Assembly (NCBI GenBank): GCA_012861695.1 | Contig: JAAOOA010000026.1 | Coordinates: forward strand, 8,836,661-8,900,660 | Reading direction: 5' to 3' | DNA length: 64,000 nucleotides | DNA from: Trematomus loennbergii | Taxonomy: Eukaryota > Chordata > Actinopteri > Perciformes > Nototheniidae | Shown: positions 27,609 to 41,799 of the stretch, piece by piece | How the letters are laid out: each line of letters begins with the position of its first letter | Position numbering within the stretch: position 1 is the stretch's first letter | Made by a program: the position numbers and the translations under genes | The notes under the pieces: generated by a model | What the model was told of the DNA's origin: nothing | Databases searched by the model: none | Seen by the model: only the letters and a program-made list of their open reading frames with translations

Positions 27609-30600
27609 AAAATTTTTTTTCCTTTTTTCTGGTTTATATACTTCAGAATTTGGAAAAACACTGACCACTTTTGACCAAATTGCGAGGGCTACTTACTTCC
27701 TCATCTCATCAATTGCAATCACTGCAGCCTGGACATGGACTTCAAATTGCACTGACATGTATTCTGGCATAATTTTGATCCTATTTTGCCATCTGTATGC
27801 AAAATCTGCCATTAAAACCACCCTAAACCCCAGGTGCTTTTAAAGGCTCTTTGAATCCACATCTCTCCACCCCGGTCTATTGTGGCTGTCCAGTAACCTT
27901 TCTGCACAAAGGACAGTGTCCATACAGAGAACAGCTGAGAGAACAAGAGGCTGGGCTGATGCTCAGATCCCTCTATGGTGCAACTCATCCACAGGGAGAC
28001 AGTGCACTGCCCTCACAGGCTAAAATTAGCTGCTAGCTTACAGGATGGCTGTATCAATGCACTCTCTGCTGCCTACATCTTTATTCTTAACCTAGCAGAG
28101 CTCTCTGTCCCTCTGTTAGGTGTCTTTACATTCATTATAATGATGGGATATAAGAGGAGAGTCCAAGAGGCAAAGGGCAGGGAAGACGAAAACAAAGTAC
28201 AAGGCGCTAATAAAGGCATACAATCTTGGAGGATTGTAATAAGACCGGAAAACAGGAAGTAGCACTTTGGTCCTTCTTTGAATTGCAAATTATTCACAGC
28301 AGGCAGAAATAGAAAAAGTGTCGACTGCTTGTCTGCACTTTCCTCTTTCAACTAATGCGTAATCGAAAAAACACAACAATGGAGATTTTGAAAAAAGTGG
28401 GGCGCAGGCTTTAAGGGAAAGTAAACAATAAGGTGACGTATGTGGGAAGGTTGCAGAAAGGTTTTAACAAATTCCCAGGGAACATTTGACTTTGCTGCGT
28501 AGACTCTGTGAGCTTTGGGTCAAGCTGAGTCACCGAGGGCGGAGAGGAAAGATGTAGAAACTCATTAACGTAATAAAGGATTTCTTTTGGATTGTATTTC
28601 AGGGGCAGTTTTGAAAAGTCTGCTCGTGGCAGAAGGTTGCCACAAGGTATTACATGTGGTCTATTTATAGAGTTCTTAATAATAGAGGCTGCAGGTGAAG
28701 AGCAGTGGCGAGGGATTATACACAGGAGAACCTTCACTATGTTGTTTGAGGATGAATTGTAAATATTTGAAACAGTGAGATGTGGTTACCACTGTTGAAA
28801 TATTCTCATCTAGGATAAACGCTTGTCTCCATATAGCAATTTATTGTAAAAATTCAAACATGCACATATGGGATAATCATCCTGAGTGTTTAAAGGTTGC
28901 ACTGAAGTCACAGAGAGGGTCATGGCAGTGTGTCTACGCAGCACATCATGTTAATAGAGAATATTAAAATACAGGGCTGCCATTGTTTTGAATAACATTT
29001 TAATGTAAGAAGAATAAAACCAAAAAATGTCCTTTACTGAAGATGTTTGCGCCAATTTACTAAATATTTTCAAGTAGAAGAAATGACATCTTAGCAAGCT
29101 GTTAGTGATGTACTTGCTACATACACTAAAGAATATTGTCACTGTGACTTTGAACTACATATCCTTCTGTTCTGTGCGGTTTTAAAAGTCTAGCCTGGCT
29201 TGTACAGTAATTTGACATCTCTATTGTTCTTGGGGCAGTGTTTTGAATTTGTACGATTGTGCCTGTGTGTCATAGTTAGAGTTCTGTAACCACACACACA
29301 CAGGAGTGGATATCTCTCAACAACATCCGTAAAGTTATCAATTGAATAACCAGAACTTTTCTCAGGAAGTGTTTAATTGTGCATGATAACAGGACATAGG
29401 TAGCTTTGACTTCGAGCCAAAAGCACAACCAGTACTCTCTGTTGGCAACGCAATATATGAGCTTTGATTTAAGTGAATAAAGCTTACATTTGACAGGACG
29501 CAGGGCACAGGTCAGCATAATCCTCTAATATTGGAGTGACAAACAGCCAAGATTTGATGTGATAGCGGCACAGGGTCACAGGCTGGTCATGTCCCGCCAA
29601 CACAGGGCTCATTCACATTTGGCTTGGTCCCATATATTCATCTGTCCAGTAACAACTAGATGGGGATTTGGATATCATCTGGAAAGTATTGTGTGTTTAC
29701 ATGCACTTCAACAAACAGGGTTTATATGACAGTGGACAGCAGAAGTGACCCCCCATGTGTTCACAGAAGTGTTCAACAAGTGTCACTTCAACTTTTAAAG
29801 TGTTCACTCCACTGCTATCTGTATGTGCGGTAGGCTGTCTGACTTTTTGAATCTGTTGTGAGCAGCATGCAGGAGAATTACTCATCATCAAGCTGTGGGA
29901 CACGCAATTACAAAGTGTTCTTTATGCATCTTCAAATTGGACACGGGTGACCTCTGTTTGAGGTTAGCGAGGATTAACGAGGGACTAATTTGAGGGGATT
30001 AAAGCCACCACTGGCTATTACATTGAAGGCTGAAGAAACAGCTTCCAGGAAAATCTGGTATTCTCCCGCTTAACATCAAATTGTAAATCTCCTTTTTGGA
30101 TCTCCCTTGGTGTTCCTTAATCACAAAATTAAGGCTGGACTTGGATTTTAAAAAGTCATATTATCATGTTATGTTGGATTTAGCAAGTCTCATGTTTTCC
30201 TCAAGCAACAAAAAGAAGACAATGTTTGCCTCAGCAGATAAAACCTGGATATGAATGATTTGATTTGACACTGGTAAACAACTTCAGTGCAATTCTGCCC
30301 CAAAAGAAATGCAGTTTGCTGGAAGAAATGACAATTTACTTCTCTGTAATGCACTTTGCGCTATCATGTTGATATATAATATCAGTAATGAATAAAGATA
30401 AATAGAGTCTGCATTATTTTAGTGCTTCAGGCAGCATACAGTACGCTCTGAGAAGCTCATCAATCTGCAACTATGTCTACATATGCAAACTAGATAGATG
30501 TAGAATACACGAGAAGATGTTATGAATGAACTCGGATCTCTCCAAGGCGTGTTAAAGCAGTGTGCTAATCATTGTTACTCTAAATAAAAAGGCGGTGGAT

Positions 30601-31416
30601 GTGCAGCAGCAGCAAGCAGCACATTTAGGTAATGAGGCCCAATAGTAATACATAGCCAGAGACTTAATTAAAAGGCAGGTGGTGATCAATGGGGTCTTTA
30701 CAGAAAACAAGTAGTGATATATTCATGTTACACAGGGAACCCTGGAAAGAACTGGCCATTATATCTCCTCCACGATACGCTCAGTAAAGCACGAATGAGT
30801 GCTCGTAAGTACTTAATGGAAGAACATCATTTTTACTAGTAAATATACTATGAAAGAAAAAGTCGTTATGCTGAATGGCCTCTTTCAGAGTCTAATATTA
30901 TAATACAAATTGTATATTATTAAATTATAAATATAGATGCAATCATGTGTAACCACTGTCTCTAGATGTATTAGCTGGTCAAGCTTGAGCTTATTTTAAC
31001 TTCTTCATTTACTGCTGGATAGAATATTTAAAAAAAATCCTAGTTCTTTTATAATATATCATGCTTTGACAAATCAGAAGGTGTAAAGACACTAACGCTT
31101 TCCAATAATTGTGGAGTCAAAATAAAAAATATATAGAAGTGAATAGAGCATTGGTGTGCTTAAACAAAGTATCCTGTAAATGCCCAGTACTTGAGTCAGT
31201 CCTCAGTTACGTTCCCCTATTGCAGATGTGTACACCATCAATGAGAGATATAGATCCTTCCTGTATGTATTTACAATAGTTTTAGTCAATAGTCTATAAT
31301 CAATATAATTCATTTGTTTATTTAGTTTACCTTTAAAGATTTTAAAACATGCTTGTTCATCATTTAAGCTGCTGAACAACATTTGTCAAGCACAGAAATG
31401 TAGGGTTTGTATTGGT

Positions 31417-32165
31417 TAGGGATGCTCCGATCGCCAATTTTGGGGCCGATCGCCGGAATCAGTATCGGCCGATACCGATCGCCGATCCGATCGAGTGGGC
31501 GGGGCCTAATTTAAAGTGATGTTTAAAACTCAGTTAATGGGGCTCATTCACTGGAGCTTCCACAAACAACAATCAACTTAATTATTACATTCAAATTATG
31601 TATATTATTCAAGTTTACATTCACTTTGGATAATACCACGGGAGAAATGAGCGGAAGCGCTCTCTTTTCCTCTCTCTCCCTCTCTCTCTCCCCCTCTCTC
31701 TCCCCCTCTCTCCCCCCCTCTCTCCCTCTCCTGACAGCCCGTCAGTATCGTCTCATGCAGCTCGCTGATCCAGTAATGTGTGAGGCCGACAGTGAAGAAT
31801 AAACATATTTATAACTAGTTTAGCTTGTTCCAGAGGTAGATCAAATAGCTAAGTGTGTTAGGTCTAACTCTTGTGTGTTTCGCTCCGCTCACCGGTCCGT
31901 CACAGCGGGTGGAGCTGCAGGATTTCTGCTTCACACACACGTTGCATACCGCTATTTTACTGTCTTTTTCGGACACCTTAAAATAATGCCAGACCGGTGA
32001 AGCCATTTTGGCAAGCTTGTTTTGCCGCGTACAGAGAAAAGTGTCATGTATTTTACGTCATGCGATCGGCCCTTGCGATCGGCATGTTTAGAGAGCACCG
32101 ATCGATCGGTAGAGAGTGAGTATCGGCAGATCTCGATCGGTGACCGATCGATCGGAGCATCCCTA
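31417..32165 (-). mobile_element. hAT-type element with partial BED zinc finger and 8-bp duplication
   Basis: The ends are TAGGGATGCTCCGATC and GATCGGAGCATCCCTA, perfect 16-bp terminal inverted repeats. The 8-bp duplication GTATTGGT is exact at 31409-31416 and 32166-32173. Both subterminal regions are crowded with GATCGG/CCGATC motifs, the usual look of transposase-binding repeats. Inside, on the minus strand, is the beginning of a BED zinc finger. A CT-rich tract at about 31660-31731 is also internal. The catalytic transposase domain is missing, so the element is non-autonomous. Confidence 0.93.
31815..32006 (-). pseudogene. Truncated hAT transposase N-terminus (half BED finger)
   Basis: The 63-codon frame begins MASPVWHYFKVSEKDSKIAV and continues CNVC, matching the BED zinc-finger start: aromatic W/Y positions followed by a C-x2-C pair at residues 21 and 24. 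BED fingers bind the ends of hAT elements. The second half of the finger, with its His pair, is lost and the frame runs into unrelated sequence, so it is unlikely to fold as a complete finger. It lies wholly inside the transposon at 31417-32165. Confidence 0.7.
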
Positions 32166-33453
32166 GTATTGGTAAGACAATACATGAGCTAATAATGAGC
32201 CACTATAAGTGTAGAACTTTAGTGATATCCTCTCTTAACAGCAAAAACTAATTCACACATTCAAGTGTTACCCACATTGGCTTTGATTTTTTATAGACCA
32301 GCTCCCCTTATGTTTCAGGTTGTTTATGCTGCACTTGTTTTTTTATTCTGCGCAATGTCTTTGATTTAACTTATGGAATACATCGAACCAACACATATTA
32401 TCTGTAGGTTTGTGGCCTCAGCGCATCCTGCTTACATCGAGGACCTTTTATATGCACTAACTGTAGGATAAACATAGATGGAAGGTGTTGTGTTAAAGAG
32501 GATATGTTGATACCCTTCTTTACTGGATTATCCAATTACTAACCATCAATCAATGCATTCATTTAACAGCTAATCCCTTGGAAATGTGTCAATCACGAGT
32601 TCAAAGAAAGGCTCTCTCCTGCGGGAGTTCATCCGCTCTGTTTTCCATCCTTTCTGTTCCCGTCAGCACTATTCCCCGGTTCTTCCACTAAGCACATCAC
32701 ACTGTACTGCGAGCGTGGCTGCCTTGCCCGCTGTCTCACCCGCTCTGCATCTATTTTGGTCGTGTGAGCGTGATAACCTCAACACTACTGTTCTGCCTTA
32801 ATCTGTGCTCAACCATTCAGAGCAGCATTGGCAGAGGCTGCCTGCTCTGGGGCCGACGCTCACACAGCCACAGGGGCCAATTGTATGATGTTTGTTGCAT
32901 TATATTCAAGGATTGTGTGTTTATTATCAACATTAACTTATACATTTATGGAAGAACCCTATACCTCTTCCATCAGTGTCTGTAAATTGTGATCTTTGAA
33001 GTGTGCTAAGCCTTCCTTTGTCCTAATGTTCCCATGGGGGGATTAATGCATGCAATTAATGTATGCAGTTAATTTATGCATATTGTTTTAGAAATGTCTT
33101 TCAAGGATTATAAAAAGTCTGCTCTATGCGAGGAACAGGCTCAGTGCGTCAGGGGAATAAAAATGTATTTATGTTTGAGGAGGAGGTTGATGTTGTATTG
33201 ATTTGTACCTGTAACCTGAGCGGAGGTTTCAAAAAAACAACATGCAGCTCAGCTTTAAGAAAACAGGTACACACGACTGAGATCTCCAAACAAAAGCAGT
33301 GCTTTAAACACAGACAGCACCTCAGTGATAACTCATCAGTCCGATGAGAACATGTGTGGGAAAACAAATGAACGTGTTTGGACATATTGTTCAGAAACTT
33401 GCCAGTAGTGTTGAGAACAACTGTTTTGAACACATGACCCATCTCCCCTCTCT

Positions 33454-33469
33454 CCCCCCCCCCCCCCCC
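33454..33469 (+). repeat. Poly-C run (16 bp)
   Basis: A pure C homopolymer in intron 2, preceded by a CT-rich stretch. Confidence 0.9.
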
Positions 33470-33847
33470 GATTCTCTGCTTATGCAAGTCTGTTTCAGCA
33501 GGACAGTTAGGCTGAGGACACTGATTTAATTCCTGGAATGATGCTGTTGGTCAGTCTATGATGGAGGAAAGGAGGAGAGCGGGGCTGAGAGATAACAGGG
33601 AGGTGATGGAGAGGCATGCTACGTCTATCAATGGTGCTGCTGCCTGCTATCAAAGAAACTACTCTAAAATATTTAGAAAGACACATCATACAAAAAGAAT
33701 CAATGATTGGTTTCAGTAAGGATATTTGTCTGCAGATGTTATATATTTGGATATGATTCTTTGTAATGCTTCTTGCCTGTATGGAACATTCAGTTTAAGT
33801 CTTATAATACTGTATATATATTTTGTAAGGTAAGACAATATTTCAGA

Positions 33848-34173
33848 TAGGGCTGTGCAATTAATCGTATTTTAATCTCGATTACGATTTTGGCTTGCAA
33901 CGATTACGAAAACAACGTAATCGAAATAAAACGATTATTATTTTTATTAAACATTTTTAAAAAAATGTAATTTTTTTTTTTTAATTTTTTTTTTATTGGT
34001 TTTTCAGTTGAATTATACTTTGAGTTCAGGGTAATCAACTGTTAAAAACATACTGTTCCAATTTTATTTTTCAATAAATGGATGTTTTCAAAGTAAAGTT
34101 TTTAATAATCGTGATATCAATTATTGACCAAAATAATCGTGATTATGATTTTTGCCATAATCGCACAGCCCTA
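33848..34173. mobile_element. hAT-type MITE with 8-bp duplication
   Basis: The ends TAGGGCTGTGCAATTAATCG and ATAATCGCACAGCCCTA form terminal inverted repeats. ATTTCAGA is duplicated exactly at 33840-33847 and 34174-34181. The body is AT-rich, with repeated AATCG/CGATT motifs near each end and no coding capacity. Confidence 0.92.
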
Positions 34174-36219
34174 ATTTCAGATGACCTCTTAGTTATTTAT
34201 TCCTGCTAGTTCATTTTGGCCACAACCATGACATATATCACCTGTTTTTGCTCACAAACAAATCCAGCAGTTGCGGCCAAACATCATTTTTCTAGTTGAG
34301 TTGTGTTTTTAGTTAACCAATGAATGGAAGTCCATTTTTCCTTTTAAGCTCTGTGTTTGGTCTGAACCAACTCTTAAGGGATATATCTGTCTCTTAAAGA
34401 GCTATATGCTCCACTATGCTCACTAGATTTCTAACTGTGATTTCTACCGTTAAGTTCTGAGCAGGTGGTGTACAGTGGGGTATTCAAGTGTTTATAGCTG
34501 GAAACTGCTGCCTGCTTTAGCCCAAAGCGACTCAATGAGAGTGAACCAAAACGCGGGTCAGACAGTTAAGCACTGACTCACTATCAAGCTCCCTAAAGTC
34601 AAGGGGAGCTTCAGGTTGAAATGTCATTTGTGTTATTTTGTTCATGACTACAAGCAACCCCTATCACATTATGCTGAACTAAGGTAATTGACTGCGGGGT
34701 CTAGCTTGTAGAGTGGTAGCAATCTTCCAATCGTACTCTTTGCAAAATATCTCGTTTGACATCCTTTGAGGAGATCAAATATAAACATTTAGATTTGTCA
34801 ATATAGCAATACAGAATAGTATAGACCACGACATTTGTTAACTTTTTCTTCCAAATCTTTCTGCAAAAAGAGAGAAAGAAAGAAGATGCCGTTTTGATGT
34901 GAATGTCATGGAGGAGTGGAGCAGAGGAAGGGCGAGCGCTGTAGCCGGCGTTGTTGTTGTGCTAAGAAGGCAGTCGGGAAGATTAGAGCCCAGGAGGGAT
35001 TTGACTGGATTGCACAGGGTGACCTGCTGTGCTCATGCAAACATCAGCAATTTGGACCCTCCTGACCTCTTCCAGGAAATCAACGACGGCCTCTTGTAGG
35101 ATTTCAGACGTCACTCATTGTTCTTTTCGTGCATGGTCGGACTAAACCCAGACTAAACCATTGGCATATGACTATCTATAGGGCTAGCCTTGTTCTGCTT
35201 CTATCTCTTTTACGGATATAAATCCTTCAATAAAAGTGTGTCATCTCTCCAAAAACGTATTGATCTATTTGTAAATTCGGAGAAAAAGATTGTGTTTAAG
35301 GATATTGCTCCTTTTGGTTGAAAAAATGCAAAACTAAAGAAACGTAAATGATTTAGAGACAGGCACATCTGGCTGTGGATGTTTTCATTTATTAGTATCT
35401 GATTTGAATGACTTTTATTTTTCTGAATTATGATTTTGGATATTGTATTATTTTAATCTGTTATTATTTCTAAACCTGTTTGGTGTTTTGTGTCTGCAAC
35501 ATTGTTATTAAGATGCTGCATGTCTTTGCCGGGAAGCTATTGAAAAGAAATCGTAATATCTCCTAATTAAATCAAAGTTAAATACAAATAGTGAATCATC
35601 CATATTGAATTGATACTTTCTGTTTACTGAGGCAAACACAATAATGGCTCAGAGTTAGAACCATTAAGTTCTGTATAACATAACAATAATACAATAAACA
35701 CACAGCCATATGGGGACGGTATGATATTATAATCATATAACCCGGAGAGAGGCAGCAACACATTATCTAGTCCCGCATACCTCTGACTGTGCTGTAGCTT
35801 CAGGAGTAACTACACATGATACGCTATCTAATCTGCGCTGTATTCACAAACGGACATCCATAATAACACTTCTCTGTGATGTAATAATAGCTCATTGCTA
35901 TAGTGATGCTCATATACCAGACAATACAAATGGTTGTGTTGGGATACAACAGCTTCAACAGATGATCACAGCAGCCGTTACGACAGATAGATGAAGAGGC
36001 GTTAATCTATCCGCTACAACATTAACTCCTGGGAAGTGAGGGTAGACGAAACCGAAATGCTTCATTAGTTACAAATTAATTATTCTGCACAAGACATCAT
36101 TACAGGATGTTTGCCATGAGTGGTGTTGTTCTACTCTACTCTAAATAACCAAGGGATCATTATAGGCATCATGGAGAATCAGTCAGTCTGTACTGTAGGA
36201 GTACGCAGATCATAAGAGC

Positions 36220-36616
36220 GTTTCAAGATTCAAGGCTTTTATTGTCATTTGTACATAGCTACAGTGTAGTTATGACGATGAAAATCTTAGGTCACAGGCT
36301 CCTCCAAACAGTGCAACACAATAAAACAGATAATAGTGAAAGTAAATAAAATAAAATTGAATATAATAGAAATAGTGCAGAATACAACTTACAAAAACTC
36401 ACCTCTTCAAACTGGCTTTTAATGTGTGATTGTTGTTTTATTGCTCGATTTTAATGTGATTTTTACTATATTTAATTGTTGACCTTTTTTTTTTAACTAC
36501 CTCTGTAAAGCGACTTTGAGCACCTCAAAATAAATGTATTATTATTATGAATAGTCTATATACAAGTAATTGGAATATTGATATATATAAATTGCAAACA
36601 GATGAATGTTGTGGAT
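36220..36616 (-). mobile_element. LINE 3'-end fragment, interrupted by another retroelement tail
   Basis: Two parts (36220-36395 and about 36552-36616) match, in order, the 3' tail of the LINE at 61182-62990, for example CATAGCTACAGTGTAGTTATG and the later GATGAATGTTGTGGAT. Between them, about 36396-36551, is a different tail ending AAAGCGACTTTGAGCACCTC and an (ATT)n run, in the opposite orientation. The order suggests that the second retroelement inserted into the first. Confidence 0.65.
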
Positions 36617-37144
36617 TTTTTAGTTTAGATTAGTTCCTCAGCTAGCCAGGGATCACCAATGCTCCCCACACTGTGAGGGTCTCAACACACCTCTTACTAC
36701 ACAAACACAGCAACCACTAACAACAGCCCAGCAGACAGAAATAACTCAAGATTAGCCTAATCTCCACACTTATCACTTCAGCCCCCTCCTAAGACTATAT
36801 CTGTCATCTGTCTGCTTACTGTACTGTGCACACCATGCAGGAGGACGCTTGTGCACGCAGGGGGATATCCCATGGGGACGGACCCAACATCTTAGCTCCA
36901 TATGGTTTTCTATTCAGAACTCTAATATAAATCATGAAAATGATCCTTATTGTCGCTAAATGTCAAAAAGTAAAGTTTGAGAACAAGTAAAGAAACAGCC
37001 ACAGCTGTTAGAAGACCAAGCAGATGTTGGTTTTGTTTGGCTGTTGTGCGGCTGCTAAAACCCTCAGGCTATGTTACAGAACATTGAGTGTGTGTATTAC
37101 TTGATTTAGTCATTTGTATAGCAAAACCTGGGTCCCTTGTCTTT

Positions 37145-37376
37145 TAGAAAACAGTTTTTTTTATTACTGCCGATTTTTATTCCATATTTTATTCCATTCC
37201 ATTGCAATGTAAATACCGTTGACTATATTTTGTATTATTTCTAATATTTATTCTAGTTCTCTACCTGTATTTTTAATTCTTGTTTTTACTTTTATGTATG
37301 CATGACACCAAGTTAAATTCCACGTACGTGTTAACCTACCTGGTAATAAACCTGTTTCTGATTCTGATTCTGATTA
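37145..37376 (+). mobile_element. LINE 3' tail ending in a CTGATT repeat
   Basis: The segment ends GGTAATAAACCTGTTTCTGA followed by short TTCTGA repeats, a typical 3' end of fish L2/CR1/Rex-type LINEs. Only 3' untranslated sequence is present. The left boundary is uncertain. Confidence 0.5.
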
Positions 37377-38836
37377 AACACATTTTATTTTTGTATTGCA
37401 TAAGATTTGGCCTGAACAAACTCTCCCTCTCTTTTTGTCAGTCTGCCTCTCGGTGTCACTGCCTGTCTGTCTCTCTGTCTTTACTGTGCATACACGTCTG
37501 TTTATATCTTACATCAAATTACAGGCCGAGCTGAGAGACAGCCTGACAGTGAAAGTAACAGATGAAAAAACAGAGACAGAGATATCAAGAGGCACTCAGT
37601 GGACGAGTATACAACACTTCAAATGCCATACATCAGCTTACAGTGACACTATGATACAAAGTGACCTGTGAAGCCAGCAGTCGCTAATATAAGCACGATG
37701 AACTCAGATTTGTCTCAATTTTCACAGTGGACAGAATATTAGTTGAGCACGAATAGCATGTTTCTTAGATTCATGTGGTTGATTTTAATTGAAGCGACAA
37801 CAGCACAGAAGTTAGCATGATAGAGAACAGCGTCTGCCAACTTCTATTAAGTATAAAGTATAGTTATGTATGTCTAATTAATGATCTTGTTATTTGTTTT
37901 AAACTATTTGTGCATTGAGCTGTTGTGCACATGACAAACTCATTCAAATGTAGTTGTAAATGCTTATCTAATCCAGTATATAAAAGAAAACCAGTGGTTT
38001 TTAATCCTACAACAAACAAGAAACATCATTAAGAGAGATTTGATACTTCAATACTTATCCTAAAATGGAAATAAATGGCCTAACTGAGCATAGGGATGTC
38101 TATATATTAATATTTTAGGCTTAGAAGAAATGGGAGCTGACAATACAAACGATTTTAAACCTACATTTCCTCTCACTTGAATGCCTTCTAGCCTCCCTCT
38201 CCCCTCTCCGTCTACCAGTTTGATCTATAAATGAAGACATCTAGAATACACATTTTTGTTGTATGTGTGGTGCAGTCAATATTTGATACACAAAGAGCAA
38301 CACCTGCACACCAACTCCAATCCACACAATAGCTATGAATTTAACCGCTACATTTGAATTAAGGTGTGTATTAGGGCTGCTGCGCAACCATTACTATTGA
38401 TATAATCAATCATTACCTTATATTTAAATTGTGTATACAGTACTTCCAGTCTCTAATTCAACAAAACATGAGCAAATCATAGCAGGTGGTGAGGCTTGTA
38501 ATACTCCCTACTGCAGTTAACAAGACCAACTAGCAGCAGAAGGAGCACCGAGTTGCTTGGCAGTGGGAAAATGGGTTAAATCTACAGGGGGATGATGAGG
38601 AGGAAACAACTCGCTTTGAGGCGGTGAGGTCGGGTTTTTCCAGCCCGTGGGGCCAAGAGTGAGTTTCCCCTCAGTGAGCTGAGCGAGAACACCATTCGAG
38701 GCACATTGTGGTCATCGTCAGGGAGCCGTGTCTTAAAACAAAGAGGACAACAACACAGACAGCAATAGAGGGAAGAAAAGCAGTGTCCTTCATTTCTTTC
38801 TGAGAAACTCAATTGGACTGGAGGTGTCCATTAAGA

Positions 38837-38862
38837 TGTGTGTGTGTGTGTGTGTGTGTTGT

Positions 38863-38903
<41 letters not shown>

Positions 38904-38955
38904 TGTGTGTGTGTGTGGTGTGTGTGGTGTGTGTGTGTGTGTGGTGTGTGTTGTG

Positions 38956-38986
<31 letters not shown>
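38837..38986 (+). repeat. Interrupted (GT)n microsatellite
   Basis: About 150 bp of GT dinucleotides broken by GGTG and TTG interruptions. Apparent open frames of Cys/Val or Thr/His over it are artefacts of the repeat. Confidence 0.97.
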
Positions 38987-41031
38987 CAGGGTGATGAGAT
39001 GGAAATGGACAACAGGAATAGAGATGGATGTTTTTTGCACTAAAAGTAAGAACTGCAGCCCCAACAACTGTGTGCTGCTAAATATAGTACTACATTCATA
39101 TCTGTGGGAGAAAGATAATTGTACCTTTGTAATCCATTAACATATGCAATGCACACTCTGAAGCTCAAATAATGAAGTGACTACTACGGTAACAGAAATG
39201 ACAATATAGGGCACATTTCCTTACATTTTTGTATTTCTTTTAACCAGACGAAAACAATTTCCACTCTCCAGTGTAATTTACAGTGGTGCTGTTGCTATGA
39301 CACTTTACAAGGAAAGGTCCCCCTCCTCACTGACAACTTGTCAAATGTGACAGGCAGATTGTCACACATAAACCCGTGGCAGGGCTCTTTAACCTGCAGG
39401 CTGCAGCTCCAACACTGGAGACATCAAAGGTCTGCTTCTCCTCCAACAGTCTGCCGCTCATCAACACCATACACAGGGCGGGGGATCCCAAGTCTGTTTA
39501 TGAAGATGACCGACAAAAAGCTACACTACACTTGTGTATCCCCCAACAGCATTACGCATAGTTTGTAAGGTGGAAGACAACAATGCTAATATGTTCCCTT
39601 TTTCCATAAAAGGGAGGCAGCTGTTTTTAAGAGTTGCTCAACCAAATGGGATAAAGCATGAACAAACAAAGCTATGGAGCTTCAAGGGTGAAGAAGAGGG
39701 AACAGTGAGTTCACTGTTCTGTAGCCAACTGCTAAGTAGCACTAGACAGCAAATGTGCTTCGACAGCACTATGTTGTGGTTCAATTAGAGCTATTGGTCG
39801 ATGGTATCTGGACCACACAGCATAACAACACGCTGTAGCTTAATTATTTTAGGTTTGTTATTCTTTCTTTTTTTTAGTTACATTTGTAGGTCTTTCAATT
39901 CTGGTGAGATTATCGTCAGGAAAGCACAGGTTAAACACGCACTGCAACTTTGATTGAATTAGCATTTAGGCTACTAAAAGTCAGCAGACCGGACCAGACC
40001 AGGATCAGAAATAATAATCATTGACTCATAAAGTATTGAGCTCAAAAAAACACCTGCAACACATATTTTGCATCCATTTTATAAAATTATAATCTATATT
40101 AGATTATGAGATTTGTAAAATGAAAACGGATCCGTAAACCTTTAATGGCTTCTGTATCGTGGGGGACACATTCCTTTACAAGGCTTTGTCCAAGTGTAAC
40201 ATGGGTAAGATAGTGTGCAACAGTGGTGTAATATGGGTGTAATATAGATTTTATAATGTAGAAAATGTGCAATGTATCTCATGAGATACAGTGTGAGTTG
40301 GAAAATAGAGGTCATATTTTGAAGTGCCTATATACATTAGAAAAACAATGAATATTCCACAATATGTATATGTGCTTACCCATTTAAGGGTTTTAATCCG
40401 ATGGAGGGATATTATGTGAAATACAGAACAAAAGAAAAAAGAAACAAAGTCACTTCAAACGGTGGAGAAGCACCAAAGCAGAGGCAGGTGACCCAGACAG
40501 AGCCACGCTCCGACAGAAGCTCAGGTTGCAGCTGCACGCAGGATGGAGGTGGCCCTGAAGTGATTGATGTCTCACCAGACTCGTGCGTAACCAAATCCAA
40601 ATGCAAACTACACATTTCTCATCAAAATGTCATTGAGCATTGGATATCAAGTTGATCCCAGCTGCAACATTTGGACCTTAATACGAATCCTACACAAACC
40701 TTTGAACTAGTTTGTTTTTGTTCAACTCAAATGCGTGTTTGCATAAAAAAACTCCACCCATGACGCACATGCTGCTGCCTCCTTTTGCCCAATGACAAAC
40801 CAGACCTCTGTGTGATTTACAAAACAATGTCCAAAGTCCCAAGTTTATCTTGTTGGGGCACATTAAAATAAACAACCAGCTGTGCCGCCTTGGCTACGTG
40901 TGCCTCGTGCAACACAGAATCTAGGCTAACTAACACCTGCTCTGAAGCCCAAACACACCCAGGGTTCTACAACTTTTCTAGCAGAGGTAGTATAAATCTC
41001 TTTCAGTGTGTGCGCATTCCTAAATTCTTAA

Positions 41032-41537
41032 AGGTCACCCATTATGTAAAATGCACTTGTTCATGTCTGTTATACATAAACATGTGTCCCCTCTGTGTTA
41101 AGAGATTCTGAAAGTTTCAGGAAAAAAGATTTGTTCACTTTTTGTCCTGAACCATTTATATAAAAACCTGTCTGAAAATTAGCTGATCAGATTTTGGCCA
41201 CTTTATGATGTCATAACGATTTTTTGGCTTGTGTAACCATTAGCCAATCACCAACCAAGGTAACCCCCCCCCCCCCCCTTATCACCTGAATCTCCTCCTA
41301 GAGCACCATTGTGTTCTTTTTAACCAAATATCTCTCAGAGGGGCGTGGGGAGGGGCTCCTTATTTTCATCTAAAGTAACAGACAGAGAATCAGCACTTTT
41401 GAAACGGCTGAAACAGAGGGGATTATGGGATGCTGCAATGCATGATCTGTTTGATATTTCGAGGATAACACTTCAGAGACATGTTTTGTATCCGAGACCT
41501 ATAATATATTGATGAAAAAGAGTATAATAGGAGACCT
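41032..41537 (+). mobile_element. TTAA-flanked MITE (piggyBac-like target), family B
   Basis: The ends AGGTCACCCATTAT and ATAATAGGAGACCT are terminal inverted repeats with 12 of 14 matching, flanked by TTAA at 41028-41031 and 41538-41541. TTAA duplication is the mark of piggyBac-type transposition. A 15-bp C run (41264-41278) is internal. The left 200 bp recurs at 60962-61180. The terminal sequence is related to that of the copies at 47420 and 51466. There is no coding capacity. Confidence 0.85.
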
Positions 41538-41755
41538 TTAAAACAAGGATTATCTGATCATATTTGTGCTCCAGAAACACTACATTTGTGTTATTATTTC
41601 CATTATTTGTCCAGGGTTGGTATTCGCAGTATATTTCAGGAAGGAAAAAGATGGTCTTTGCTAGCAAGATGCCATGTCTACGCTACAGGGTATGAAATAT
41701 CGGGATGCACACAACACATAGACATGACACAGTCCCACAACAATCCTCAGCCTCG

Positions 41756-41799
41756 CACATCACGTCACATCACATCACATCAAATCACATCACATCACA
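41756..41799 (+). repeat. (CACAT)n pentanucleotide repeat
   Basis: About nine 5-bp units of CACAT with a few substitutions. Confidence 0.9.
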
